Shown here one piece after another: positions 34,622 to 43,867 of a DNA stretch of 64,000 nucleotides. The notes below the pieces were generated by a model. The model was not told the DNA's origin. It searched no databases and saw nothing but the letters and a program-made list of their open reading frames with translations. The position numbers and the translations under genes were made by a program. Source of the stretch: Candidatus Hydrogenedentota bacterium (GTDB lineage Bacteria; Hydrogenedentota; Hydrogenedentia; Hydrogenedentales; JAEUWI01); NCBI GenBank assembly GCA_016182605.1, contig JACPGE010000098.1:1-64000 (forward strand), read 5' to 3'. Every line of letters starts with the position of its first letter. Position 1 is the stretch's first letter.

Positions 34622-37222
34622 ATGGGATTGGCCCCACAACAGCACGACCACCTTCCCGGGTCAAAGACCCTGCTCCTGGTCGTTTTGGCGACCGCGTTGT
34701 TGATGCTGGGCGGTACCTATGGCTATTTTCGATATGAAATGGCATCCATGCGGGAGCAGCACTTCGGGGCAATCTCATCCGTAGCGGAACTCAAGGCAGC
34801 ACAGATCCACCAATGGCGTTTGGAGCGCATTGGCGACACCCAGTTGAACCCGAAGAGCTGGTTCTTCCGGGAAGCGCTGGTGGAATGGCAACGGAAACCA
34901 GACGATGACCGGCTCCGGCGAGCCTTTGAAGAAGGCTTGAAACTTTACGAGACGGCATATGGCTACGAAGATGCGCTACTGCTGAGTCCAGACGGTACAT
35001 TACTGGCGTCTTCGCATCCAGATCCCATACCCGTGCAGGCGGAGACGATGCGGGTCTTTGAGATTGCGCTGCGGGAAAAGGACTCTCGCCTCTCGGAATT
35101 CTATCTCATGCCGGACGGAAGCGCACACATAGATGTAATGGGGCCTGTGCTGGATGCCGCTGGGAAAACTCTCGCGATGGTGTTGTTGCGGAGCGACGCG
35201 GCCACCTACCTTTACCCGCTTATTCAGACTTGGCCCGTGCCCAGCCACAGCGCCGAGACCTTTCTCATCATGCGAGATGGCGGCGAGGCCGTGTATCTCA
35301 GCGAACTGAAGTTGGAGCCCGGTTCGGCGCTGACGAAGCGTGTGCCGCTATCGAATACCGAATTGCCAGCGGTGCGCGCGGCGCTCGGAGAGGCTGGCCG
35401 GATTCAGGCGCCGGATTACCGTGGCGTTGAGGTGCTGGCAGATTGGCGCGCCGTTCCCGGCACCACCTGGTACTTAATAGCGAAGGTGGATGCAAGCGAA
35501 TTGCTGGCCGAGACGCGTTACCGTACCGGGGCGGTGGGGCTGGTTTCCCTGCTTTGTGTTCTTATCGTTGCAATCACCGCCAGGTTGATCCACAGGCGCC
35601 GGCAGTCGGAACTCTTTGCGGAATTGTATAGTTCAGAACGGGAGCAACGGGAGGCGGAGGCACAGTTCCGGCTCATCCTGTACAGCATCGGCGATGGGGT
35701 CATTACGGCCGACTGTAACGCCCGGGTATCCAAGCTAAATGCAGTGGCCGAGAGCCTGACGGGATGGGCGCAGGAGGAAGCACTCGGAAAACCAATAACA
35801 GAAGTCTTCCGCATTGTCCATGCCGAGACGCGCCAGCCGGTGGAATGCCCGGTGCACCGGGTTCTACGCGAGGGCGTGGTGGTGGGATTGGCGAACCATA
35901 CCGCACTGCTGTCGAAGAACGGGCCCGAATACCAGATAGCCGACAGCGGCGCGCCAATTCGCGGAGAGGATGGCGGGATAACCGGTGTGGTCCTTGTGTT
36001 CCGGGACGTGACGGAGGAATATGCCCGGCAGCGGGAACTCGCGCAGATGCGCAGCCTCTTGCAAAACACCCTGGATTCCATGCCATCGGCGCTGGTGGCG
36101 GTCGACGCCCAAGGCCAGGTGATTCAACACAATATGCGGGCGATGGCGTGGGCCTCCGGCGCGCAAGGAAGCGCCATAGACGCGCCGCTGGAGCAGGCCT
36201 TCCCGCTGTTGTCCCGCCAATTGGAGCGGGTGCGGGAGGCCGTAGCCACGCGCGAGGTGATGGAAGAGACGAAGATACCGATGGTGACGGATGGCGAAAC
36301 CCGGTATCACAACGTGACGGTGTTTCCATTGACGGAAAACGGGGTTGTTGGCGCCGTAATCCGGGTGGACGATGTGACGGACCGCGTGCATCTGGAAGAG
36401 ATGATGGTGCAATCCGAAAAGCTGAACTCGATTGGCAGCCTGGCCGCCGGGATGGCGCACGAGATCAATAATCCTCTTGGCATTATGCTGCAGTCGGCGC
36501 AGAATGTGGTCCGCCGCTTCTCGCCCGATCTGGAGGCAAACCGGCGCGTGGCGGAAGAGTGCGGGGTGAGCCTGGCGCAGGTGCGGCGCTATTGCGAGGA
36601 GCGGGAAATCTTTGCCTTCATCGAAGACATTCGCGAGGGCGGATCGCGCGCGTCGGCGATCGTCTCGAACATGCTTCAGTTTAGCCGCCGCAGCGAGTCG
36701 CGGATGCAGCCGGCCTCACTGCCGGAATTGATCGAACGCACGCTGGATCTGGCATCCCACGACTACGACCTGAAGAAGAAGTTCGATTTCCGGCATGTGG
36801 AAATCGTGCGGGACTATGAAGAGGGGCTGCCCCTGGTGCCCCTGATTGTTACGGAGATCGAGCAAGTAATCTTGAACATCCTGAAAAATGGCGCACAGGC
36901 GATGAGCGAAGGGGGCACGGTGCTGGCGGCGGACGGCGTAACGCATGAGCGCCCGCGCTTTGGAATCCGCGTGTATGCCGCGGGCGAATTTGGCGCCATC
37001 GATATCGAGGACAATGGGCCGGGCATGCCCGAGGCCGTTCGGCGGCGCATCTTCGAGCCCTTTTTCACGACCAAGCCCGTGGGTTCGGGCACCGGCCTTG
37101 GCCTTTCCGTGTCGTACATGATCGTGATAAATACCCATGGCGGCCTATTGGACGTGAAATCCGAGCCTGGGCGGGGCACAAAGTTCATGGTGCGGCTTCC
37201 CCTGCGGAGGGCCGGCGAATGA
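34622..37222 (+). CDS. Membrane sensor histidine kinase with two PAS domains
   Basis: 866 residues. Membrane helices at about 15-35 and 302-323 bracket a 265-residue extracytoplasmic sensor, probably of Cache type. PAS domains follow at about 345-460 and 465-580. The HisKA box GMAHEINNPLG has the phospho-accepting His near residue 613. The HATPase domain shows the N box (NILKNGAQAM), G1 (DNGPGMPEA), F box (FEPFFTTK) and G2 (GTGLGLS), all intact. The start at 34622 has AGGA upstream. It overlaps the response-regulator gene by 4 bp and heads a three-gene phosphorelay operon. Signal sensed is unknown. Confidence 0.88.
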   Translation: MGLAPQQHDHLPGSKTLLLVVLATALLMLGGTYGYFRYEMASMREQHFGAISSVAELKAAQIHQWRLERIGDTQLNPKSWFFREALVEWQRKPDDDRLRRAFEEGLKLYETAYGYEDALLLSPDGTLLASSHPDPIPVQAETMRVFEIALREKDSRLSEFYLMPDGSAHIDVMGPVLDAAGKTLAMVLLRSDAATYLYPLIQTWPVPSHSAETFLIMRDGGEAVYLSELKLEPGSALTKRVPLSNTELPAVRAALGEAGRIQAPDYRGVEVLADWRAVPGTTWYLIAKVDASELLAETRYRTGAVGLVSLLCVLIVAITARLIHRRRQSELFAELYSSEREQREAEAQFRLILYSIGDGVITADCNARVSKLNAVAESLTGWAQEEALGKPITEVFRIVHAETRQPVECPVHRVLREGVVVGLANHTALLSKNGPEYQIADSGAPIRGEDGGITGVVLVFRDVTEEYARQRELAQMRSLLQNTLDSMPSALVAVDAQGQVIQHNMRAMAWASGAQGSAIDAPLEQAFPLLSRQLERVREAVATREVMEETKIPMVTDGETRYHNVTVFPLTENGVVGAVIRVDDVTDRVHLEEMMVQSEKLNSIGSLAAGMAHEINNPLGIMLQSAQNVVRRFSPDLEANRRVAEECGVSLAQVRRYCEEREIFAFIEDIREGGSRASAIVSNMLQFSRRSESRMQPASLPELIERTLDLASHDYDLKKKFDFRHVEIVRDYEEGLPLVPLIVTEIEQVILNILKNGAQAMSEGGTVLAADGVTHERPRFGIRVYAAGEFGAIDIEDNGPGMPEAVRRRIFEPFFTTKPVGSGTGLGLSVSYMIVINTHGGLLDVKSEPGRGTKFMVRLPLRRAGE

Positions 37223-37617
37223 ACAAGGCGCCGGTGCGTGTGCTCGTGGTGGACGACGAGGAGCGGTTGCGCCGGAGCCTTGTGTCTTTTATGGAAGACG
37301 AAGGATTTCAGGTCTTTTCCGCGTCAAGCGGCGAGGAGGCGTTGGCCATGTTGCCGGACACGCCGGTGGATGTGGGCATTATCGACATGCGCCTGACGGG
37401 CATGGACGGCAACGATTTTATTGTGGCGGCACATCAGGCGATACCCACCATGCGCTTTCTTATCTTTACGGGCTCCAGCGACTACCGCATACCGGCCGTG
37501 TTGCGGGCCATAGGAATTGATCAGGAACATCTGTTCCGGAAGCCATTGCCGGACATGGGCGTGCTGGCGGAAGCCGTTCGCCGGGAATATCGCGCAGGCA
37601 TTGGGGGATGTGAATGA
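37219..37617 (+). CDS. Stand-alone response-regulator receiver protein
   Basis: 132 residues, a single REC domain without output. Acidic pocket VVDDEE (Asp13-Asp14), phospho-accepting Asp in GIIDMRLTG (about residue 56), switch Thr/Ser in FTGSS and Lys in RKPLPD. It could act as a phosphate shuttle between the kinase upstream and the hybrid kinase downstream, or as a diffusible CheY-like signal. ATGA overlaps at both ends show strict translational coupling. Confidence 0.85.
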   Translation: MNKAPVRVLVVDDEERLRRSLVSFMEDEGFQVFSASSGEEALAMLPDTPVDVGIIDMRLTGMDGNDFIVAAHQAIPTMRFLIFTGSSDYRIPAVLRAIGIDQEHLFRKPLPDMGVLAEAVRREYRAGIGGCE

Positions 37618-39617
37618 CGACAGAACACAAATCGGCGGTCATCCTGGTGGTGGATGATGAGGCGGCGTTGCGGCGCAGCCTTCGGGTACATTTGGAAGAC
37701 AACGGGTTTGCCGTCGTAGAAGCGGAGAATGGCCGCGTTGGCTTGGAGCGCTTTCAGGCGTGCGCGATCGACATGGTCTTGACCGACCTGCGTATGCCCG
37801 AGATCGATGGGCTTGAAATGGTGAAGGCGCTCCGCCGGATCTCACCCGATACGCCGGTGGTGGTGGTTTCCGGGACGGGAATCCTTCAGGATGCCATAGA
37901 AGCGATTCGGGAAGGGGCATGGGACTACGTTACCAAGCCGATCGAGGACATGGCGGTGCTCGACCATGTGATGCGCCAGGCCATGGAGCGGGCGCGGCTG
38001 GTATTGGAGAACCGGGAATATCAGGCCCGCATCGAGGCGCTACTGGAGGAGAAGTCGCGGGCATTGCGGGAAAGCGAGGGCGAACTGGAGACGGTGTACG
38101 CGCATGCCCCCGTATTGCTTGCCTTATTGGACCGGGACCTGCGCGTGTGCAAGGCCAACTACGACGGCCTGGGAATGGCGCGCGCCTTGCCGCCCGGCGC
38201 TCAAATAGACATGTGCAATCTCTTGCAGTGCCGGGAAGCCTCCGAAGGGCCACGGCGTTTCCAGGAGCACCCGGCGTGCATGGACTGTATATTGCGCAAA
38301 TCGGTGCGGGAGGCGTGTAAGGGGGGCGTGAAACTTACGGGGTCCGAATGGAGTTTTCGCGCCGGCGTGTCAAACCGTGAGGTGTACACGCGGATCTCTG
38401 TGGTTCCATTGCGCGCCCTCGGAGAGGACGCGGCCTTGCTCTGTCTGGACGATATCACGGGACAGAAGCAGTTGGAAGCGCAGTTCCGCCATGCGCAGAA
38501 GATGGAAGCGGTAGGTCAGCTTGCAGGCGGAATTGCTCACGACTTCAATAATCTGCTTCAGGCGATCACGGGCTTCACGCATTTGGCGCTGGAGGATGTG
38601 CACCCGGACTCGGGCGTGGCGGCGGAATTGGAGCAGGTTCTGGAAGCTTCGGGGCGCGCGGCAACACTGGTCAAACAGTTGCTCGCCTTTAGCCGCAGCC
38701 AGGTGCTGGAGCTAAGGCGCGTCGATCTGCGCCTCGTCGTGGATGGTATGGGGTTGATGATCGATCGGCTGATTGGCGAGCACATTCAACTGGAAGTCCG
38801 GCTGGCCCCCGAACCGTGCGTGGTCTTTGGGGATACCGGACAGCTCGAACAGATCATTATGAATCTGTGCGTCAATGCACGGGATGCCATGCCTGCGGGA
38901 GGCGCCATTGCCATTACCGTGGGCTGTGCGGTTCGCGATGCCGCATATTGCCAGCCGGCTTCTGGCGTGAGCCCGGGCAAGTTTGTGTACGTCAGCGTAT
39001 CCGACACGGGGTGCGGCATGACGCCGGACGTGGCAGCGCAGGTATTTGAGCCCTTCTTCACAACGAAAGAGAAAGACAAGGGGACCGGGTTGGGCCTGGC
39101 CATGGTATATGGGATTGTGTGCCAGCACAAAGGAATGATTCATCTGGAGACCGCGCCAGGCGGGGGAACAAAATTCTGCATTGATTTTCCAGCGGCCCTG
39201 GGCGATGCGGACGCACAGGAAGGGAGGAAATGCGGCGAAGTTCAAGGGGGCCGGGAAACGGTGCTGCTGGCAGAGGACAATACCGCAGTGCGCAACGTAA
39301 CCCGAATGTTCTTGGAACGCGCAGGATACACGGTGATTACCGCAGAGGACGGCGAGCAGGCTATCGAGAGTTTCGAAGCCGGCCAAGCCCGCTTCGATCT
39401 GGTCGTGTTGGACTCGGTAATGCCCAAAACATCAGGCAGGGCGGTTTATGACTACATCCGCCAGCGGCGGCCCGAGCTGCCGGTATTGTTTGTAAGTGGC
39501 TACAACGCGGCCGAGATTCACACGGATTTCGTGCTGAATAGCGGGCTGGAGTTTATTCAGAAGCCCTTTACAAAGGACGTGCTGCTTCAGAGAATACGTT
39601 CGCTGCTCGATGCCTGA
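37614..39617 (+). CDS. Hybrid histidine kinase, REC-PAS-HisKA-HATPase-REC
   Basis: 667 residues, no membrane helix, so cytoplasmic. An N-terminal receiver (phospho-Asp in MVLTDLRMPE, about residue 57) is joined by a helical linker to a PAS-like domain with several cysteines (CNLLQCREAS, HPACMDC). The HisKA box GGIAHDFNNLLQ has its His near 308, and an HATPase with DTGCGMT and GTGLGLAMVYG follows. A second receiver (LVVLDSVMPK, about residue 599) closes the protein. The cysteine-rich PAS could bind a metal or sense redox state. Phosphate can enter by the first receiver and leave by the second. No DNA-binding or enzymatic output is encoded in the operon. Confidence 0.88.
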   Translation: MTTEHKSAVILVVDDEAALRRSLRVHLEDNGFAVVEAENGRVGLERFQACAIDMVLTDLRMPEIDGLEMVKALRRISPDTPVVVVSGTGILQDAIEAIREGAWDYVTKPIEDMAVLDHVMRQAMERARLVLENREYQARIEALLEEKSRALRESEGELETVYAHAPVLLALLDRDLRVCKANYDGLGMARALPPGAQIDMCNLLQCREASEGPRRFQEHPACMDCILRKSVREACKGGVKLTGSEWSFRAGVSNREVYTRISVVPLRALGEDAALLCLDDITGQKQLEAQFRHAQKMEAVGQLAGGIAHDFNNLLQAITGFTHLALEDVHPDSGVAAELEQVLEASGRAATLVKQLLAFSRSQVLELRRVDLRLVVDGMGLMIDRLIGEHIQLEVRLAPEPCVVFGDTGQLEQIIMNLCVNARDAMPAGGAIAITVGCAVRDAAYCQPASGVSPGKFVYVSVSDTGCGMTPDVAAQVFEPFFTTKEKDKGTGLGLAMVYGIVCQHKGMIHLETAPGGGTKFCIDFPAALGDADAQEGRKCGEVQGGRETVLLAEDNTAVRNVTRMFLERAGYTVITAEDGEQAIESFEAGQARFDLVVLDSVMPKTSGRAVYDYIRQRRPELPVLFVSGYNAAEIHTDFVLNSGLEFIQKPFTKDVLLQRIRSLLDA

Positions 39618-39625
39618 GTTCTCCT

Positions 39626-40621
39626 TTATGCTGGATCCAGGCTAAGCCCTTCGAGCAATGCGCGAATGGCGGTCAATTCGTCCCCACCCAGCCGGATCGT
39701 GGCTGCACGCGCATTCTCTTCAACTTGATGTTTGTCTCGGACACCCGCCAGTACGGTGGCGATACCTGGTTGGGCGAGGGTCCACGCGAGAAAGAGCTGG
39801 CCAAGGGTAGCGCCGCGATCTTGCGCCATCGGCCGGAGCGCGTCGAGCATGGCGGCTATCTTGTCCAGATTCCGCGGGGCAAAGAGGGGATTCTCCGACC
39901 GGATATCGTCTTGGGGAAAGGCGGCGCCCGGCCTGAATTTGCCCGTCAGGAGCCCTTGGGCCAGGGGAGAATAGGCGAGTACCCCAACGCCGCGATCCCG
40001 GCACCAGGGTAGTATCTCAGATTCGATATTGCGTTGAAGCGCATTATACTTGGGCTGGAGACTGGCGAGCCCGCCTTTGGCGAAGCACGTGTCCAGCATA
40101 TCGACTGTAAAGTTGCTCACACCCAATGCGCGCACTTTGCCTTCCCGTTGCAGATCAAGCAGGGTGTCCCAGGCCTCGTCGAGACTGGAAGTGGGATCGG
40201 GCCAGTGAATCTGGTAGAGATCAATATAGTCGGTTTTCAGGCGCTTGAGACTTTGCTCGCATTCGTGCTTGAGGGAGGCGGGCCGCGAGTTCCGGTAAAA
40301 GGCGCAGGCATGGCCCTCATTGTCCACGACGTCCCGGGCGCGCAACCCCTCCTCCAAGTCCCAGCGCACACCGCATTTCGTGGCAATCAGGACCCGATCG
40401 CGGCGGCCGGCGACGGCCTGTCCGACCAGGCGTTCACTATGGCCCATGCCATACGAAGGCGCCGTGTCGATGGCGGTAATGCCACAGTCCAGGGCGTATT
40501 CCAGTGCGGCCACAGCATCCGCATCCCGGGGGCCGCCCCAGGCCCAGCCGCCTATGGCCCAAGCGCCAAAAGAAACGGCCGGGAACGTAAGTGTTGTGGC
40601 GCCAAGCGTACGGTATTCCAT
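39626..40621 (-). CDS. Aldo/keto reductase
   Basis: 331 residues. NADPH-dependent carbonyl reductase with a TIM-barrel fold. The catalytic tetrad is visible: Asp and Tyr in ITAIDTAPSYGMGHSE, Lys in IATKCG, His in YQIHWPDP. The GVSNF segment and the C-terminal EENARA cofactor motif are present. The physiological substrate is unknown; many relatives act on sugar aldehydes. It ends 8 bp from the convergent hybrid kinase stop and diverges from the coiled-coil protein gene to its right. Confidence 0.9.
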   Translation of the reverse strand: MEYRTLGATTLTFPAVSFGAWAIGGWAWGGPRDADAVAALEYALDCGITAIDTAPSYGMGHSERLVGQAVAGRRDRVLIATKCGVRWDLEEGLRARDVVDNEGHACAFYRNSRPASLKHECEQSLKRLKTDYIDLYQIHWPDPTSSLDEAWDTLLDLQREGKVRALGVSNFTVDMLDTCFAKGGLASLQPKYNALQRNIESEILPWCRDRGVGVLAYSPLAQGLLTGKFRPGAAFPQDDIRSENPLFAPRNLDKIAAMLDALRPMAQDRGATLGQLFLAWTLAQPGIATVLAGVRDKHQVEENARAATIRLGGDELTAIRALLEGLSLDPA

Positions 40622-40759
40622 TCAGGGACCTCACAGTTCCTTGCGCAAAGTGGTGTTCCGGCAGTGCTTGGGATTATAGTGCATCCTTGGAAGAATATCT
40701 CCAGTCCAAAGACATGGCCCGAGCGGGAACCGTTCGGCAATTTAGGGGTTGTATCACAT

Positions 40760-41593
40760 ATGCTTCGAACCGCGGTAATAGCGATAGCCGCATTAATGCT
40801 GGGCGGTATGGCCGGCTTTTTCGCGATGCAGTCGCGGGTCGCGCCCGGGTTGGCTGCCGCGGAACAGGCGCGCTTGGAACTGGAAGAGAAGTACAACACA
40901 CTCAAGACCGAGACCGATCCTGTGATTGCCCGTGCGGCGCGCCTGGAGAAGGAAAATGCGGACTTCCTTACCAAGTTGGAAGCTCTTCACGATGAGTTAA
41001 ACGAGCTGCGCTCACTGGCCAATGCCAGCGTGGCGGCGCAGCCTGTGGACGCAGCACCTGCAGAAGCGCCGGCGGATGCCGAAGCGGCGCCTGAAGAGGG
41101 CCGGCGCCGCTGGCGCGGCCCGGACGGGGAAGAGTTGAGCGAAGAGGAGTGGGCTGCACGCCGTGAGTCTTTCCGTGCCCGTATGCAGGAAAGCATGGGA
41201 GAGTTTTTCGACGAAGAGTTTGCGAAGTCTGCAGACCCGGCGACCCAGGAGCGGTTGGCCGCCATCGAAGAGTACAGCCAGTTTTTTATCGATGCGCGTC
41301 AACGCATGCGTGACGCGCAGACGGACGAAGCGCGCGAAGCGCTTCAACAAGAACTGGCGGATGCGCGCGGCGAAATGCAGGCACTCATACAGGAACAGCG
41401 CGCCTCCATGCTCCAGGATCTTGCAAAGCGATACGGCGTGCCTGCCGCAGAACAAGACAAGTTTGTGCGCGCCCTGGAGCGCACCGTGGAGACCCCCTTT
41501 TTCCGGGGAGGTCCCGGAGGATTCGGCGGTGGCCGGGGTGGTGGCTCTGGAGGCCGGGGTGGCGGCGGTCGCGAAGGCCGCGCCGGCAACTAG
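40760..41593 (+). CDS. Membrane-anchored coiled-coil protein with Gly/Arg-rich tail
   Basis: 277 residues, not a family I recognise. The ATG at 40760 starts a short N-terminal hydrophobic helix (TAVIAIAALMLGGMAGFFAM), an anchor or uncleaved signal. Two predicted coiled coils follow (about 35-85 and 150-235), rich in Glu, Gln, Arg and Ala, separated by an Ala/Pro/Glu linker and an RRRWRGPDGEELSEEEW motif. The last 30 residues are almost purely Gly and Arg (GGFGGGRGGGSGG), resembling RGG RNA-binding or low-complexity tails. The open frame extends 242 codons upstream but overlaps the aldo/keto reductase and lacks sense. Periplasmic scaffold or chaperone is a guess. Confidence 0.6.
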   Translation: MLRTAVIAIAALMLGGMAGFFAMQSRVAPGLAAAEQARLELEEKYNTLKTETDPVIARAARLEKENADFLTKLEALHDELNELRSLANASVAAQPVDAAPAEAPADAEAAPEEGRRRWRGPDGEELSEEEWAARRESFRARMQESMGEFFDEEFAKSADPATQERLAAIEEYSQFFIDARQRMRDAQTDEAREALQQELADARGEMQALIQEQRASMLQDLAKRYGVPAAEQDKFVRALERTVETPFFRGGPGGFGGGRGGGSGGRGGGGREGRAGN

Positions 41594-41622
41594 GGGACAC
41601 GCGAGAACACAGCACCGATTTT

Positions 41623-42924
41623 TCAGGGCCTGTAGAGTCCGCCCGTGTGTTCCCGCTGACCGTGGCAAATATCCCGCAGATGCAACAGCAGTTCCCTTTC
41701 CCCGGGCCGCGCCGCGACCGGCATGTTCATTGCACTCAGCAATGCGCACACGGCCTCACTCAGCGGGCAATCCGGATAAACCGAATCGCGGAGATGATGC
41801 ATGCATTTCATGGTTCGGAACGCATCGAACCAGCGAAGGAACTGCAGCTTCAATTGATTGGCGTTGCCCGCATTCGTCTGGAGTTTCGCCATTTGTTCCC
41901 GGAATCGCTGCTGCGTGAGAAAGCCAGCGAGTTCTGGACAAAGTCCGCGGGCCTGCCGCTCAATCTGAACTGGAGGCGCCTCAAGCATTTCCGTTGCGAG
42001 CGCGAACCAGTCTTTCAATACACTGTAGATGCCTGGACGATAAAGTGTGTTGAGTTCGTCGCCGCCTGTGGCAAAGGCCTGCATGCTTCGCCCCGTACCA
42101 AATGGCACCCGATGCGAAGCGCGCGCAGCGGGGATTACGGTCGTTTCATACAGGCGCGAAATATGCCCGGTTTTCGCAAGTTTCTCCAGGAAGTAGAAAT
42201 CCTCCCCCGCCTGGCGCCGTTTCATGCCGCCAGCATAGGCGTAGGCCTTGGCCGTGCAGGATATGGTAGAGCCTATGGATGGATACGCATACGGCGATGC
42301 GGCATGCAGCAGGCCGAGTTCGCAGTAGCGCAGAAAGATCTCATAGCGGATGATGGCCGTGTGCTCGTGGCCATCGTGTTCCAGCGGATGGGCATAGTCC
42401 ACCACAGCGGCCCAGCGTCCCGCGTTGGAATAAAAATCGCGTATTGCACCGAGATAATTTGATTGCACGCGCGTGTCTGCGTCCAGACAGATCAGCGCAC
42501 CATCTTCCCTGTTTGCCTCGGCAAGCCATCGCGCACCCCAGTCCAGGCCAATCTTGCGCGCAAGTCCCACGCCTTCACGCACGGCCAGCTCGCGGCCGGG
42601 ACTGCTCGCATCAATCCATGTGAGCCGCAACTCAGGGCACGAATTGCGCCACGCGGTAAGCAGTCCGAGAGTTCTCTGGTTATTATCAATATCCTCTTGT
42701 GCTGCGCTTCCCGCGGGACGGTTATTGACGACGACCAGGACCATCGTATGCCGCAGGGACTCCCGGCTGTTTGCAGCGAGATCTCCGAGCGTATGGAGCA
42801 AGGAATTGGATTCTGCCAAGGCCGGGATTACGACGACACCGTCCATATCGGCAACATCCACAGGCTCGGGCTGCCAAGTGAACGTGGTCGCGCGATCGAG
42901 ATAGTGTTTGAGCGTGGCGTTCAT
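41623..42924 (-). CDS. Glycosyltransferase family 2-like protein
   Basis: 433 residues. A GT-A fold is suggested by VVVIPALAESNSLLHTL at the start and the metal-binding LICLDADTRVQSNY (DxD) near residue 150. GGMKRRQAGEDFYFLEKL supplies the catalytic-base/acceptor motif (GED). It should be a cytoplasmic, metal-dependent glycosyltransferase; the acceptor is unknown. The C-terminal 130 residues have no family I recognise. Its start overlaps the miaA stop by 4 bp, so the two are translationally coupled, an unusual pairing. Confidence 0.75.
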   Translation of the reverse strand: MNATLKHYLDRATTFTWQPEPVDVADMDGVVVIPALAESNSLLHTLGDLAANSRESLRHTMVLVVVNNRPAGSAAQEDIDNNQRTLGLLTAWRNSCPELRLTWIDASSPGRELAVREGVGLARKIGLDWGARWLAEANREDGALICLDADTRVQSNYLGAIRDFYSNAGRWAAVVDYAHPLEHDGHEHTAIIRYEIFLRYCELGLLHAASPYAYPSIGSTISCTAKAYAYAGGMKRRQAGEDFYFLEKLAKTGHISRLYETTVIPAARASHRVPFGTGRSMQAFATGGDELNTLYRPGIYSVLKDWFALATEMLEAPPVQIERQARGLCPELAGFLTQQRFREQMAKLQTNAGNANQLKLQFLRWFDAFRTMKCMHHLRDSVYPDCPLSEAVCALLSAMNMPVAARPGERELLLHLRDICHGQREHTGGLYRP

Positions 42925-43844
42925 TCCAGGGCGCGCACCAAAGCCAACGCAGCTTCCGCGTCATCACCCTGGATCCAATGGATGGTGTGGCCCTGACGTT
43001 CCATCCGGCGGAACCAGGTCTCCTGCCGTTTGGCAAACTGCCCGATATCGATGGTGAGTCGATCGATCATGGCCCGCTCACTGGGGTGGCCGCCACGCAG
43101 AAGCTGGCTCACAGCGCGGTATTCAAGCCCAAGCCGATCAAGCCGTTCCCACGAAACACCCGCTTCGTGCAAATGTTTCACCTCATCGGCAAGCCCGGCA
43201 CGCATGCGTTGCTTCAAGCGCGCTTCGATGCGTTTGCGCAGTACTGCCCGCGGCCATTGAAGGCCAATCAAGAACGCGTTGAGTCTGGGAGTGGGCTCTG
43301 GTATCCGGGTGCGCTCGCATTCGGCAATCTCGATCGCCCGCACCATGCGTTCACGCTCGACCAGATCCGTGGTGTTGTGCTGATTCGGCCTGAGTTGGTG
43401 TAGCCGTGTGCGCAGGGCCTCATCGGAATAGGGTACAAGTTCGTTGCGGAGAGCGGCGTTGATCGGCGCCTCCACCATGCGGTAACCGCGCAAAACGGCA
43501 TCCAGGTAGAGGCCGGTGCCGCCCACGATTACCGGAAGGGCCGCGCGCGCCAGAATCTGCTCATAGGCATGGAAGAAATCGCGCTGGAAGTCGAAGACGC
43601 TGTACTCCGTCTCCAGCGTAACCAGATCGATCAGGTGATAGGGAATGGCTGTGCCGGAATAGGAGTACTCATGCAGATCCTTTCCAGAGCCCAGGTCACA
43701 GCCCAAATAAACCTGCCGGGAGTCCGCGGAGAGGATTTCGCCACCCAACCCGTGGGCAAGATGCACACCCACGCGCGTTTTGCCAGAGGCCGTCGGTCCG
43801 AGAACAACGATGGCATTGTGATGGCGCAAGCCCGATCCTTCCAT
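42921..43844 (-). CDS. miaA: tRNA dimethylallyltransferase
   Basis: 307 residues. It transfers a dimethylallyl group to N6 of A37 in tRNAs reading UNN codons, the first step toward ms2i6A. P-loop GPTASGKT at about 16-23, the DSRQVY motif at 41-46, VGGTGLYLDAVLRG and RQETWFRR near the end are all diagnostic. I start at the ATG at 43844, 15 residues before the P-loop and after AGGGA. An upstream extension in frame overlaps the SIS-domain gene and shows no homology. Confidence 0.93.
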   Translation of the reverse strand: MEGSGLRHHNAIVVLGPTASGKTRVGVHLAHGLGGEILSADSRQVYLGCDLGSGKDLHEYSYSGTAIPYHLIDLVTLETEYSVFDFQRDFFHAYEQILARAALPVIVGGTGLYLDAVLRGYRMVEAPINAALRNELVPYSDEALRTRLHQLRPNQHNTTDLVERERMVRAIEIAECERTRIPEPTPRLNAFLIGLQWPRAVLRKRIEARLKQRMRAGLADEVKHLHEAGVSWERLDRLGLEYRAVSQLLRGGHPSERAMIDRLTIDIGQFAKRQETWFRRMERQGHTIHWIQGDDAEAALALVRALE

Positions 43845-43867
43845 GCCAGCTTGTTCCCTACCCCTGC

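Noticed and set aside
40034-40759. Upstream extension of the coiled-coil protein by 242 codons
   Set aside because: It runs antisense through the aldo/keto reductase gene and shows no protein-like features; the hydrophobic N-terminus at 40760 is the better start.
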